A DNA stretch of 64,000 nt from assembly GCA_003220535.1 (NCBI GenBank), contig QHSU01000065.1:1-64000 (forward strand), read 5' to 3'. Position numbers and translations under genes: made by a program. Of the stretch, positions 32,337 to 41,546 are shown piece after piece. Under the pieces are notes generated by a model that was given only the letters and a program-made list of their open reading frames with translations, was not told where the DNA came from and ran no database searches. The DNA is from Candidatus Rokuibacteriota bacterium (GTDB taxonomy: Bacteria; Methylomirabilota; Methylomirabilia; Rokubacteriales; CSP1-6). Position 1 is the first letter of the stretch, and every line of letters starts with the position of its first letter.

Positions 32337-33545
32337 TCAGCGCTTCGGTCCCGCCACCCAGTCTCCTGTCTTGAGCTCCGGCGGATAGACGATCTTGACG
32401 TCGGTGAACGGCATCTCCGGCTTCGTGTACTGGGTGACGAGCATCGGCGGCGTCCACTGCTGCCAGTACGGCCCCTCGCCACGCGAGAAGCTGATCGTCC
32501 CGTTCCAGCCTTCGAACTTCCCGGCCAGGAGCGCCTTCACCAGCTCGTCGATGTTGTCGCTCTTGGCGGCGTTCAGCGCGTCGGCCAGGAGGACCACCTG
32601 GGCGTACCCGTTGAGGGCGCCGTAGATCGGATCCTCCTTGAACTCGGCCATGTACTTCTTGCGGAACGCCTCGCCGCGCGCGGTCAGCCTCATCGTCGGG
32701 TGGTAGTACACGATGAAGGCGGCCCACGTGCCCTTCTCGCCGAGGTTCTTCCAGTACTCGGGTCGCGCGGGCGCGTCGTAGGAGATGAGCATCGGCACGG
32801 CTGGGTGCAGTCCCACGTCGTACGCTTGCTTGATGATCAGGTACATCGGGGTGCCGATGCCGCCGTTGAGGAGCAGGTCGGGCTTCCAGCTCTTGATCTC
32901 GAGGAGCTGCGGGGTGAGATCGACCACCGCCCGGTCGAAGATGATCGTCTTGAGCTCGGCGCCCGGGTGCATCGCCGCGAAGGCCTTCTTGGTTTCGTCC
33001 ACCAGCCCCACGCCGTAGTCCGTGTTCTCGGTGATCAGCGCGACCCGCTTGAAGCCGCGGTCCTTGGCCCAGCGCGTCCACATCTGGCAACGGTCGGGGT
33101 CGATCACGTGCGTGCGGAAGGTGTAGTTCAGGTGCTTCTCCGTGATCTGGCGCGCCGAGGCCTGAGTGGAGAAGACCGGGACCTTGAACTGCTCGGCGAG
33201 CGCCTGCACCGCCGTCATCACCGAGCTGTGGAACTGGCCGACGACCGCGACCGCCTGGTCCTGGGTGGCGAGCTTGCGGAATCCAGCCGACCCCTTCTCC
33301 GGCGTGCCGGCGTCGTCCTCGATGACCAGCTCGATCTTTCGCCCGCCGAGGACGCCGCCACGCGCGTTGACGTCCTCGGCGCCCATCTTGGCGCCGCGGA
33401 CGATGAACTGTCCGGCGGCCGCGTCGCCGGGCGGTGAGAGCGGCGTGAGGACGCCGATCTTCACGGGCTTCTGGGCGAGGGCGGGCACGGTGAGCCCGAC
33501 GACCAGCAGCGCTGCCAGCAGAGTAATTCGAGCTCGTCCAATCAT
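32337..33545 (-). CDS. livK: Branched-chain amino-acid-type ABC transporter substrate-binding protein LivK
   Basis: The 402-residue protein has a signal peptide (cleavage after VPALA) and the periplasmic binding fold of the Leu/Ile/Val family: KIGVLTPLSPPGDAAAGQF, GRKIELVIEDDAGTPEKG, VVGQFHSSVMTAV and the middle-lobe TENTDYGVGLVDETKKAF. Ligands of the family include amino acids, amides and aromatic acids. GGTGGAGGATCACC precedes ATG 33545. It is the first gene of the minus-strand livK-livH pair. Confidence 0.93.
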   Translation of the reverse strand: MIGRARITLLAALLVVGLTVPALAQKPVKIGVLTPLSPPGDAAAGQFIVRGAKMGAEDVNARGGVLGGRKIELVIEDDAGTPEKGSAGFRKLATQDQAVAVVGQFHSSVMTAVQALAEQFKVPVFSTQASARQITEKHLNYTFRTHVIDPDRCQMWTRWAKDRGFKRVALITENTDYGVGLVDETKKAFAAMHPGAELKTIIFDRAVVDLTPQLLEIKSWKPDLLLNGGIGTPMYLIIKQAYDVGLHPAVPMLISYDAPARPEYWKNLGEKGTWAAFIVYYHPTMRLTARGEAFRKKYMAEFKEDPIYGALNGYAQVVLLADALNAAKSDNIDELVKALLAGKFEGWNGTISFSRGEGPYWQQWTPPMLVTQYTKPEMPFTDVKIVYPPELKTGDWVAGPKR

Positions 33546-33713
33546 GGTGATCCTCCACCGAGGGCATGTGTGCGGCGCCGAGCGGCCCTCATGCTATGCG
33601 GGCCCTCGCCCAGCGTCAATACGCTCGCGGTCGCCTACGTCGCGAGGCGCACGCGGTATCCGGATGGCTCGAAATCGAGGCATTCCGCACCGGCTCCGCC
33701 GACGTCGGCGTGC

Positions 33714-33719
33714 TAGAGT
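33714..33719 (+). promoter_or_regulatory. -10 box of the enoyl-CoA hydratase gene
   Basis: TAGAGT lies 34 bases before ATG 33754, leaving a short leader that contains a GGGAGG ribosome-binding site. No good -35 is seen. Confidence 0.35.
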
Positions 33720-33753
33720 TCGGGCCGCCACGACGCATGCGAGGGAGGCGTGA

Positions 33754-34512
33754 ATGTACCGAGACATCGTGTGGGAACAGACGGAGAACGTCGTCGTCAT
33801 CACGCTCAATCGACCGAGAGTCCTGAACGCGCTCAACCGCGCGCTCAAGGGCGAGCTCGGCGATGCGCTCACGCGCATCAAGGGCGACCCGGAGATCCGC
33901 GCCGTGATCCTCACCGGCGCCGGCGATCAGGCCTTCAGTGCGGGCCAGGACCTCACCGAGACGAAGGACATGAGCGGCCCGGAAGCCGAGGAGTGGGTGC
34001 GCGAGTACGAGCTTCTCTACGATCGCGTTCGGATGCTCGACGTGCCCGTGATCGCCGCGGTGAACGGTTGGGCGATGGGCGCCGGCTGCCAGCTGGCGCT
34101 TCTGGCCGACATCCGGATTTCGTCCGAGAACGCGCGGTACGGGATGCCGGAGATCCGGGACGGAATTCCGGCCGTCTTCGGCCTCGAGCTGCTCTGGAAC
34201 ACGATCGGGATGAGCCGCGGGCTCTACCTCGTCCTGAGCGGCGAGTCGCTCGACGCACGCCAGGCGCAGGAGGCGGGTTTGACGGTCAAGGTCGTCCCGC
34301 GGAGCCGGCTCCTGACCGAGGCCACCGAGCTCGCGCGGACGATGGCGGCGTACGCGCCGATCGCGATGAAGCAGAACAAGCAGTACGCGCGCCGGAGGAC
34401 CGAGGCGGATTTCCGAGCCTGCGCCAGGTTCTGCGAGAGCGCGCACCACGCGTCGTTCGCGGCCGGCGACGCCAAGCGTGGCATGGAAGCATTCCTCGCG
34501 AAACGGCGCTGA
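33754..34512 (+). CDS. Enoyl-CoA hydratase/isomerase family protein
   Basis: The 252-residue crotonase-fold protein has VIVTLNRPRVLNALN-type opening, the oxyanion-hole region GAGDQAFSAGQDLTE (residues about 56-70) and NGWAMGAGCQLALLADI (near residue 103). The positions of the two catalytic acids of enoyl-CoA hydratase are occupied by YGMPEIRDGIPAVFG, which keeps one Glu, so hydratase, isomerase or another crotonase reaction is possible. A GGGAGG ribosome-binding site precedes ATG 33754. It converges on the enolase-superfamily gene. Confidence 0.9.
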   Translation: MYRDIVWEQTENVVVITLNRPRVLNALNRALKGELGDALTRIKGDPEIRAVILTGAGDQAFSAGQDLTETKDMSGPEAEEWVREYELLYDRVRMLDVPVIAAVNGWAMGAGCQLALLADIRISSENARYGMPEIRDGIPAVFGLELLWNTIGMSRGLYLVLSGESLDARQAQEAGLTVKVVPRSRLLTEATELARTMAAYAPIAMKQNKQYARRRTEADFRACARFCESAHHASFAAGDAKRGMEAFLAKRR

Positions 34513-34528
34513 CGCCTCCCGGCAGGGC

Positions 34529-35641
34529 TCAGGGCTGTCGCGTCCACTCCTTCAAGAGTCTCTCGTCGATCTCCACGCCGAGCCCCGGACCGTCGAGAGC
34601 CAGGATCTCGCCGTGCGCGTACTGCACGGGCCGGCGTGCCACGTCTCCGGCGAGGAGCAACGGGCCGAACAGCTCGCAGCCCCACGTCACCGGCGCCGCC
34701 GCCAGCGCCACCTGGAGATAGGCGGCCGTGCCGAGCGACGTCTCGATCATGCAGCCGACGTAGCAGCTCATCCCCGCCGCTTCGGCGATGCGCGCGACGG
34801 CCATGGCGCCGAGAATGCCAGCCGACTTCGTGAGCTTGAGCGCGAGGATGCTCACGCCGCCGAGGCGTGCGATCGCCAGCGCATCGTGGGTCGAGCAGCA
34901 CGCCTCGTCGGCCATGATCGGCACCTTCACCGCCCGCGCGATCTCGGCCAAGCCCTCCCGATCCCATCGCCCGAGCGGTTGCTCGACGAAGTCTAGGCCG
35001 TAGGGCTCGAGCGCGCGGATGGCCTGGAGCGCGGTCGACCGGTCCCAGCCCTGGTTGGCGTCGACGCGGAGGGAGACGTCGGGCCCGACGGCCTCCCGCA
35101 GTCGCCTGACGCGCTCGACGTCGTGGGCGACCGGATGCGCGGCCGTCTTGATCTTGAAGATGCGATGGCCCAGCGCGACTTTCTCGCGCGCCTCGGCGAC
35201 CTCGGCGTCCGAGCTCTCGACCGCGAGCGACCACGAGAGCGGCACGCTCTCGCGCACGCGCCCGCCGAGCAGGCGGTGCACGGGAACGCCGAGCGCTTTG
35301 CCGTTGAGGTCCCAGAGCGCCATCTCGACGGCGGCGCGCGCGAAGGGATTGCCCTGGACGCGACGCGCCATCTCTCGGCTCAGCGCCTCGATCCGGGTGG
35401 CGTCACGGCCGGGGAGCCACGGCGCGATGTAGCGCTCGATCGTCACCGCCACCGATTCCGACGACTCCTCGCTCCAGGTCGGGCCCCCGAGGCACGCGGC
35501 CTCGCCCCAGCCGGTGAGGCCATCGGTCGTCTCGACGCGGACGAAGGCGAAATTCACTGCTTCCAGCGTGGTGAAGGACATCTTGTGCGGGCGCTTGACC
35601 GGGATATCGGCGAGGATCACGCGGACGTCGGCGATCTTCAC
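34529..35641 (-). CDS. Mandelate racemase/muconate lactonizing enzyme family protein
   Basis: The 370-residue enolase-superfamily enzyme has the muconate-cycloisomerase-type catalytic lysine motif FKIKTAAHP (K-x-K, near residue 163), metal ligands in RVDANQGW (near residue 193), FVEQPLG and MADEACCSTHDAL, and the second lysine in LKLTKSAGILGA. This arrangement is shared by muconate cycloisomerases, o-succinylbenzoate synthases and dipeptide epimerases. The start is GTG 35641, five bases after the stop of the FAD oxidoreductase. Both probably process one substrate. Confidence 0.88.
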   Translation of the reverse strand: MKIADVRVILADIPVKRPHKMSFTTLEAVNFAFVRVETTDGLTGWGEAACLGGPTWSEESSESVAVTIERYIAPWLPGRDATRIEALSREMARRVQGNPFARAAVEMALWDLNGKALGVPVHRLLGGRVRESVPLSWSLAVESSDAEVAEAREKVALGHRIFKIKTAAHPVAHDVERVRRLREAVGPDVSLRVDANQGWDRSTALQAIRALEPYGLDFVEQPLGRWDREGLAEIARAVKVPIMADEACCSTHDALAIARLGGVSILALKLTKSAGILGAMAVARIAEAAGMSCYVGCMIETSLGTAAYLQVALAAAPVTWGCELFGPLLLAGDVARRPVQYAHGEILALDGPGLGVEIDERLLKEWTRQP

Positions 35642-35646
35642 GGAGC

Positions 35647-36807
35647 TCACTCGGCGTCCGGGGTCGCTTCGTGAGCGGCGCCCGCGCGGTCGAACCGAGC
35701 GGGATCGAAGAGCGAAAGATCGAGAGACGGCTTGCCGTCGAGCAGCCACTCCGCGACGTAGCGGCCGGTGGCGGGCGAATGCTGGAAACCGTGGCCACCG
35801 AACCCGACCGCCAGGAAGAATCCCTCGACACCAGGCGCCCAGCCGATGATGGCGTGATCGTCTGGCGTGAGCGGCCTGAGCCCGGCCCAGCCGCCGGCGA
35901 TGCGCGCGTCGCCGATGATCGGCAGCCGCTGGATCGCTTTCTGCACCGCGTCTTCGACTTTGCCCCAGTCCATCGGGACATCGAAATCCTCGCCGATGTC
36001 CTCGACGTCTCCCGGGCTCAGCAGCACCTGCTCCATTTCCTTCCTGAAGTAGAAGCCACTGGTGACGTCGGTGGTCAGCGGCACCGGCCCGGGAATCGCC
36101 GGGAAGGGCTCGGTGAAGAAGATGTGGCGGCGTCTTGGATGCACGGGCAGCTCGACGCCCGCGAGCCTCGCGACGCGCGCCGCCGACGGCCCGGCGGCGT
36201 TGATCACCAGGGGCGCGGCGATCGCCCCGGCCGAGGTCGTCACTCCGCTCACTCGGCCCTGCGCCCGCTCGAGCGACACGACGCGGACGCCCTCGACGAT
36301 CTTCACACCGAGCTCGCGCGCGCGCCGGGCGAAGCCGGCCGTCACCTCGGCCGGACCGGCGAGCCCGTCGCCGGGCCCCCACACCGCCGCGATCAGGTCG
36401 TCCACACGGAGGGCGGGCACGAGCTTCCGAGCGTCGTCCGGAGTGATCACTCGCACGTCGGCGCCGAGCTGCCGCTGGAGCGCGATCCGCTTCTCGAATC
36501 CGCGCAGATGCTTGGCTTCGGCGATGAGAAAGAGGTAGCCGATCTTCTTGTAGCCGGGGTCGACACCGAACTCGTCCTGGAACCGCTCGAACACCCGGAT
36601 CGCCTCGAGCGAGAACCGGATCTCGGTCTCGGTGGGGAACTGAACGCGAATGCCGCCGGCCGCTTTGCTGGTGGTCCCCGAGCCTACCGTCTCGCGCTCC
36701 ACGACGACGACGTCTGCGAGGCCACGCCGCGCGAGGTGGTAGGCGATGCTGCAGCCGACCACGCCGCCGCCGATCACCACCGCGCTCGCTGTCTTCGGCA
36801 GGTCCAT
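35647..36807 (-). CDS. FAD-dependent oxidoreductase (DAO/sarcosine-oxidase-like)
   Basis: The 386-residue protein starts with the dinucleotide-binding motif VVIGGGVVGCSIAYHLARRG and the following acidic VVVVERETVGSGTTSKAAGG. The end has GWAGLRPLTPDDHAIIGWAP and GFGGHGFQHSPATG, typical of the DAO family (sarcosine, glycine and D-amino-acid oxidases, opine dehydrogenase subunits). The covalent-flavin cysteine of monomeric sarcosine oxidase is not evident. A -10-like TACAAT (minus strand, 36845-36850) and GAGAGGGCCC precede ATG 36807. Confidence 0.88.
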   Translation of the reverse strand: MDLPKTASAVVIGGGVVGCSIAYHLARRGLADVVVVERETVGSGTTSKAAGGIRVQFPTETEIRFSLEAIRVFERFQDEFGVDPGYKKIGYLFLIAEAKHLRGFEKRIALQRQLGADVRVITPDDARKLVPALRVDDLIAAVWGPGDGLAGPAEVTAGFARRARELGVKIVEGVRVVSLERAQGRVSGVTTSAGAIAAPLVINAAGPSAARVARLAGVELPVHPRRRHIFFTEPFPAIPGPVPLTTDVTSGFYFRKEMEQVLLSPGDVEDIGEDFDVPMDWGKVEDAVQKAIQRLPIIGDARIAGGWAGLRPLTPDDHAIIGWAPGVEGFFLAVGFGGHGFQHSPATGRYVAEWLLDGKPSLDLSLFDPARFDRAGAAHEATPDAE

Positions 36808-36949
36808 GGGCCCTCTCGTCTCGTGTCGGAGTGGAAGGGCTCCGATTGTACCGCGACTCGAGACGGGTGGCCGTACGAGCTCGAGATCGACAAGCGCTCC
36901 GCGCGGGCTTGTCTTCACCGCGAGCAATGCACAACGAAACGGGGTCTCC

Positions 36950-37054
36950 GCGTCGTTTTCTGAAGTGCACGTCTGGCGAATGAAGAACGGAAAGGCGACC
37001 GACTTTCGCGAGTTTCAGGGCGACGAGCAGCGGGAGGATCGGTTCTGGTCTTGA
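36950..37054 (+). pseudogene. Remnant of a SnoaL-like (ketosteroid-isomerase-fold) protein
   Basis: The frame ending at 37054 reads EVHVWRMKNGKATDFREFQ followed by GDEQREDRFW. This is the typical C-terminal strand pair of SnoaL-like proteins of about 130 residues. The sequence upstream of about 36950 is unrelated, so only the last 30 or so codons survive and no start signal is present. Confidence 0.6.
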
Positions 37055-37084
37055 GCTCTTCTGGGGAAGGGCCGCGAGAGGTGA

Positions 37085-37294
37085 CGACGCGCCGCTTGTC
37101 CGTCAAACGCGGCCGCATCGATGTTGTTCAACGCCGGTGTCGCTGCGCGGAAGGGCTCTCGCGCCTATGGCGCAACAGGCCGGTCTGCCCCGCTCGGCCA
37201 ACTGCCGAGCCTCGAGACGTGGCGGCTGTTTGCTGCTGCCAAGAAACGGTTCGATCCAGCCAACGTACTGACTCCCGTCACAGGAATATTCTGA
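37085..37294 (+). pseudogene. Remnant of an FAD-linked (glycolate-oxidase-type) oxidase C-terminus
   Basis: The frame ending at the TGA 37292-37294 reads VAARKGSRAYGATGRSAPLG, then WRLFAAAKKRFDPANVLTPV. FDPANVLTP is the C-terminal signature of PCMH-type FAD oxidases such as GlcD. It is preceded by an in-frame stop (37082-37084), and the first 85% or more of the protein is absent. With the SnoaL remnant it fills the otherwise gene-free stretch 36808-37320. Confidence 0.6.
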
Positions 37295-37320
37295 CGCTGC
37301 GACCGCCCGCGGACCCGGCC

Positions 37321-37707
37321 TCAGCGAAGGCGCGCGATCAGCTCGCGGTCGGCCGGCGGGAACTCGAACTCCCCGAGACGCTCTGCCGCCACCCACGCCA
37401 TGGTCTGAGACTCACGGGGCTCGATCGTCCCAGACTCGAGCCGGCAACGGTAGAAGTGAATCACGACCGTCCGCTCCGGGTATGCCCACCGGACCGTCTC
37501 GACCCGCTCGCCGACGATGAAGCTTGCCGCCAGCTCCTCGACGAGCTCGCGACGGAGCGCCTCTTCCAGCGACTCGCCCGGTTCGCGCTTGCCCCCCGGA
37601 AACTCCCAGAGGCCGGCGAGGTGCGAGTGGCCGTGGCGCCGGGTGATCAGGTAGCGGCCCGCCTCGTCCTGGATCAAAGCGGCCACGACCTCGACGAGAC
37701 TAGGCAC
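37321..37707 (-). CDS. NUDIX hydrolase (MutT-like)
   Basis: The 128-residue protein carries a complete NUDIX box, GGKREPGESLEEALRRELVEE (G-x5-E-x7-REL-x-EE; residues about 38-58), preceded by LAGLWEFPGG as in MutT. MutT proteins hydrolyse 8-oxo-dGTP and related damaged nucleotides. GTG 37707 overlaps the end of mutY by eight bases. MutY lacks its usual C-terminal NUDIX-like domain here, so the two proteins may share the task of handling 8-oxoguanine. Confidence 0.9.
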   Translation of the reverse strand: MPSLVEVVAALIQDEAGRYLITRRHGHSHLAGLWEFPGGKREPGESLEEALRRELVEELAASFIVGERVETVRWAYPERTVVIHFYRCRLESGTIEPRESQTMAWVAAERLGEFEFPPADRELIARLR

Positions 37708-38359
37708 GCTCGTAGCTGGCGCAGAAGCGCTTCATGGGGCAGGGAGCGCAGCGAGGCTTGCGCGGCGTGCACCACGTCGCGCCGAAATCCATGAGCGCCT
37801 GGTTGAAATCGTAGCCACGGCCGCGTGGGACGAGTGCGGCCGCGAGGTCCCAGAACGCCTTTTGTCCGCGGACGCGCGCGAGCCGGCGTGGGCCCAGAAA
37901 GACGCGACCCAGGACGCGGCGCACATTGGTGTCGAGGACCGCCGCGTCGCGACCGTAGGCGAACGAGAGAATCGCGCCCGCCGTGTAGCGCCCGACACCC
38001 GGTAGCCGCCGCAGCGCCTCCTCACGATCGGGCAGGCGGCCGCCGTAGTGGGCGACGGTCTCGCGGGCGATCGCGTGGAGACGAATCGGGCGGATGTTGT
38101 AGCCGAGCGGGTACCAGAGACGCCGCACGTGGCCGACGGGCGCTCGCGCGAGATGCGCAAGCGTCGGGTAGTGACGGAGGAACTCCCGGTACTTCGGGAT
38201 GACCCGGTCGACCTGAGTTTGCTGGAGCATGATCTCGGACACCAGCACGCGGTACGGATGCCGCGTCCGTCGCCAGGGCAGGTCGCGGCCGTGCTCCGCG
38301 TACCACGCGAGCAGACGTCGCTGGAACCGGCGGATCGTCCCCTGCGGCGGCGGTCGCAC
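37700..38359 (-). CDS. mutY: Adenine glycosylase MutY, short form
   Basis: MutY removes adenine paired with 8-oxoguanine. The 219-residue protein has SEIMLQQTQVDRVIPKY (catalytic Glu near residue 38), the helix-hairpin-helix LPGVGRYTAGAIL with the following catalytic Asp in AVLDTNVRRVLG, and the [4Fe-4S] site C-x6-C-x2-C-x5-C at the C-terminus. Typical MutY has about 350 residues with a C-terminal NUDIX-like 8-oxoG-recognition domain; this protein stops after the cluster. GTG 38359 is seven bases after a -10 box TAGACT (minus strand), so it is probably leaderless. Confidence 0.9.
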   Translation of the reverse strand: MRPPPQGTIRRFQRRLLAWYAEHGRDLPWRRTRHPYRVLVSEIMLQQTQVDRVIPKYREFLRHYPTLAHLARAPVGHVRRLWYPLGYNIRPIRLHAIARETVAHYGGRLPDREEALRRLPGVGRYTAGAILSFAYGRDAAVLDTNVRRVLGRVFLGPRRLARVRGQKAFWDLAAALVPRGRGYDFNQALMDFGATWCTPRKPRCAPCPMKRFCASYERA

Positions 38360-38366
38360 GGCGCGC

Positions 38367-38436
38367 AGTCTAGCACGCGGCGCGGATCGCTCTGGCCGAG
38401 CGACGCGCGATGAGCAGCGCGCGCGTCATGTAGAAT
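38367..38436. promoter_or_regulatory. Divergent leaderless promoters of mutY and ygfZ
   Basis: On the minus strand TAGACT (38367-38372) lies seven bases before GTG 38359. On the plus strand TAGAAT (38431-38436) lies six bases before ATG 38443. Neither gene has a Shine-Dalgarno sequence. -35 boxes are poor on both strands. Confidence 0.5.
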
Positions 38437-38442
38437 GGCGCC

Positions 38443-39513
38443 ATGGCGAACCCGCTGCCGCTCCACGAGCGTCACGTCGCCGCGGGCGCGACGTTCGAGG
38501 CCGTGTCCGACTGGGAGCTGCCCGTCGCGTACGGCGCTCCGGCCGACGAGTACAAGCGTGCGCGCCACGACGTCGGGCTCGTCGATCGGGGCCACTTCGG
38601 TATTCTCGAGCTTACCGGGCGCGATCGCGCGACGTTCCTCCACGCCCTCGTGAGCAACGAGGTCAAGGCGCTCAGCCCAGGGCAGGGGTGCGCGGCGACC
38701 TTGCTCGACGTCCACGGCAAGGTGCAGGTCGTCCTCGTCGTCTGGGTCGTCGCCGACCGGATCTTCGTCGTGACCCCGCCGGCGATGGCGCGGAAGACCG
38801 CCGAGGCGCTCGATCACTATCTCTTCTCCGAGAAGGTGGTGATTCGTGACGTCTCCGGCGAGACGGCACTCCTCGTCCTCGTCGGACCCAAGGCGCCGGA
38901 GACGAGCGAGCGATTGATGGGCGCGCGTCCGCCGGCGACCGCGTGGGCGCACGTCGAAGGAAAGCTCGGCGAGATTCCCCTGCGGCTCGTGAGCGGTGGC
39001 GGTGAGACCGGTGAAGCCGAGGTGTGGATTGCGGGCCCTGCAGCCGAGGCGCCGAAGATATGGGACGCGCTCGTCGCGGCTGGCGCGCGGCCCCTGGGGC
39101 TCGTGGCCTTCGAGTCGCTCCGGATCGAGGCGGGCACACCCGTCTTCGGCCACGACGTCGACGAATCCGTCCTTCTTCCCGAGATCCCCTTCGCGAACCT
39201 CGCCTCCGAAAGCAAGGGCTGCTACCCCGGCCAGGAGGTCGTCGTGAGGATCCGTGACCGGGGGCACGTGAACCGGGTGCTTCGCGGGCTCGTGCTCGAG
39301 GGCGACCAGGTGGCGCCGAGCGGCGCCGAGGTGATCGCCGACGGTGCTCCCGTCGGCCGGGTCACGAGCGCGACCTGGTCGTTCGGCCTCGGGCGGCCGA
39401 TCGCGCTCGCGTTCCTCCGTCGCCAGCACGCCGAGCCGGGCAGCGCCGTGTCGGTTCGCCTCGGCGAGCGCGCGGTCGCGGCGAACGTCAGCGCGTTGCC
39501 CTTCACCCGGTAA
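38443..39513 (+). CDS. ygfZ: Folate-binding protein YgfZ (GcvT-like, Fe-S cluster maintenance)
   Basis: The 356-residue protein has the GcvT/YgfZ fold: [37 protein letters not shown], and the diagnostic YgfZ motif [13 protein letters not shown] near residue 265. YgfZ binds tetrahydrofolate and supports repair or assembly of certain Fe-S enzymes. In GcvT itself the KGCYxGQE motif is absent, which favours YgfZ. The neighbour mutY encodes an Fe-S protein. The start is a probable leaderless ATG. Confidence 0.9.
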   Translation: MANPLPLHERHVAAGATFEAVSDWELPVAYGAPADEYKRARHDVGLVDRGHFGILELTGRDRATFLHALVSNEVKALSPGQGCAATLLDVHGKVQVVLVVWVVADRIFVVTPPAMARKTAEALDHYLFSEKVVIRDVSGETALLVLVGPKAPETSERLMGARPPATAWAHVEGKLGEIPLRLVSGGGETGEAEVWIAGPAAEAPKIWDALVAAGARPLGLVAFESLRIEAGTPVFGHDVDESVLLPEIPFANLASESKGCYPGQEVVVRIRDRGHVNRVLRGLVLEGDQVAPSGAEVIADGAPVGRVTSATWSFGLGRPIALAFLRRQHAEPGSAVSVRLGERAVAANVSALPFTR

Positions 39514-39526
39514 CCGGAGGCCCCTC

Positions 39527-41542
39527 GTGGCGGAAAACCGCCTCGCGCGCGAGACCAGCCCCTATCTCCTCCAGCACGCCGGTAACCCGGTCGACTGGTA
39601 CCCGTGGGGCGACGAGGCCTTCGCGAAGGCCCGGGCCGAGGACAAGCCGGTGCTCCTCTCCGTCGGCTACTCGGCGTGTCACTGGTGCCACGTGATGGAG
39701 CACGAGTCGTTCGAGAACCCCGAGATCGCGGAGGTGATGAACCGGCACTTCGTGAGCGTGAAGGTCGACCGCGAGGAGCGCCCGGACGTCGATCAGATCT
39801 ACATGCAGGCCGTTCAGTCGATGACCGGTCACGGCGGCTGGCCGATGACCGTGTTCCTGACGCCCGACGGCGCACCGTTCTACGGCGGCACCTACTTTCC
39901 GCCGGTGGACCGGCACGGGCTGCCCGGATTCCCGCGCCTGCTCATGTCGATTGCCGACGCCTGGGCGACGCGCCGGGGAGAGGTCGTCGAGTCGTCGCGC
40001 AAGATCAGCGAGGCGCTCGGCCAGTCGGAGCGCCTGCGAGCGGCGTCGGAGCTCCTCACCCCGTCCCTGCTCGGCGAGGCCTTCCAGGCGATCTCGGCGC
40101 AGTTCGACGACGCCGACGGGGGCCTCGGCGGCGCGCCGAAATTCCCACAGCCGATGATCTGGGAGTTCGTCCTGCGCTACTGGAAACGCACGCAGAACGC
40201 GCGCGCTCGCCAGATGGCCCACACGACCCTGACCATGATGGCGCGCGGGGGAATGTACGATCAGGTCGGCGGCGGCTTTCATCGTTACTCGGTCGACGCG
40301 CACTGGCTCGTGCCGCACTTCGAGAAGATGCTCTACGACAACGGCCAGCTGGCGTCGCTCTACCTGCACGGCTGGCTCGCGTTCGGCGATCCCGAGTGCC
40401 GCCGGATCTCGGAAGAGACGCTCGACTACATCCTGCGCGAGATGACCCACCCGGCCGGCGGATTCTATTCGTCGCAGGACGCCGACTCCGAGGGCCACGA
40501 GGGAAAGTTCTTCGTCTGGACCCCGGACGAGTTGCGCGAGGTATTGGGCGACGCCGACGCCGAGTATGCCGGGCGCTACTGGGGCGTGGACCGGGGCGCG
40601 AACTTCGAGGGGAAGAGCATCCTCTACGTCGCCGGCGAGCCCGAGCCCCAGCGGATCGCGCCGATCCGGAAGAAGCTCTACGAGGCGCGGGAGCGCCGGG
40701 TCCATCCCGGCCGCGACGACAAGGTTCTGGCGTCGTGGAACGGTCTGGCGTGCCGCGCGTTCGCGGAAGCCGGCCGCGCCCTCGGCCGGCCCGACTACGT
40801 CGCCGCCGCCGTCAAGAATGCCGAGTTCCTGCTGGAGGCGATGCGGTCCGAGGGCCGGCTGCTCCGCACCTGGAAGGGCGGCCGGGCCAAGCTCAAGGGC
40901 TATCTGGAAGACTACGCCATGGTCGCGGCGGCGCTGCTCGAGGTGTACGAGGCGACCTTCGAGCGGCGATGGCTCGACGCGGCGCGCGGCCTGGCCGACG
41001 AGATGATCAGGCTCTTCTGGGACGAGCGACTCGAGGGCTTCTACGACACCGGCGGTGACGGGGAGCAGCTCATCGTCCGGCCGCGCAATCTCTTCGACAA
41101 CGCCGTACCGTGTGGGACATCGGTCGCCACCGAGACGCTGTTTCGCCTGGCGGTGCTGACGGGCGAGTCGCGATACGAAGCGACGGCGCTGAAGGCGCTG
41201 AGACCGATGGCGGATCTCATGGCCCGCTACGCGAGCGGCTTCGGCCGGTTCCTCTGCGCGTTCGACTTCCATCTCGGGCCGGTGATCGAGATCGCGCTGG
41301 TCGCTCCGGCGGCAGGCGATGGGCTCGGCTCGCTGGTGGCCGAGGTCTTCGGGCGATACCTGCCGAACCGCGTCGTGACCGGCATGGTGACGGGGGACGG
41401 CCCCGGCGCCGCGGGCATCCCGCTCCTTGAGGGGAGGGAAGCGGTGGGCGGGAAGGCGACCGCGTACGTCTGCCGCAACTACGCCTGCGAGCTGCCGGTC
41501 ACCGATCGCGCGGCGCTGGCGCGCCAGCTCGACGGGGCCTGA
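39527..41542 (+). CDS. DUF255 thioredoxin-like protein (YyaL/spermatogenesis-associated 20 family)
   Basis: The 671-residue protein has an N-terminal thioredoxin-like domain with the family signature [19 protein letters not shown] and [15 protein letters not shown] (residues about 12-62), then [17 protein letters not shown] six-hairpin (alpha/alpha) barrel follows ([33 protein letters not shown]-like region, [14 protein letters not shown]). Biochemical function is not established for the family. Start GTG 39527 has CCGGAGG upstream. It lies 13 bases after ygfZ and just before a DUF4197 gene. Confidence 0.92.
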   Translation: MAENRLARETSPYLLQHAGNPVDWYPWGDEAFAKARAEDKPVLLSVGYSACHWCHVMEHESFENPEIAEVMNRHFVSVKVDREERPDVDQIYMQAVQSMTGHGGWPMTVFLTPDGAPFYGGTYFPPVDRHGLPGFPRLLMSIADAWATRRGEVVESSRKISEALGQSERLRAASELLTPSLLGEAFQAISAQFDDADGGLGGAPKFPQPMIWEFVLRYWKRTQNARARQMAHTTLTMMARGGMYDQVGGGFHRYSVDAHWLVPHFEKMLYDNGQLASLYLHGWLAFGDPECRRISEETLDYILREMTHPAGGFYSSQDADSEGHEGKFFVWTPDELREVLGDADAEYAGRYWGVDRGANFEGKSILYVAGEPEPQRIAPIRKKLYEARERRVHPGRDDKVLASWNGLACRAFAEAGRALGRPDYVAAAVKNAEFLLEAMRSEGRLLRTWKGGRAKLKGYLEDYAMVAAALLEVYEATFERRWLDAARGLADEMIRLFWDERLEGFYDTGGDGEQLIVRPRNLFDNAVPCGTSVATETLFRLAVLTGESRYEATALKALRPMADLMARYASGFGRFLCAFDFHLGPVIEIALVAPAAGDGLGSLVAEVFGRYLPNRVVTGMVTGDGPGAAGIPLLEGREAVGGKATAYVCRNYACELPVTDRAALARQLDGA

Positions 41543-41546
41543 GCCG

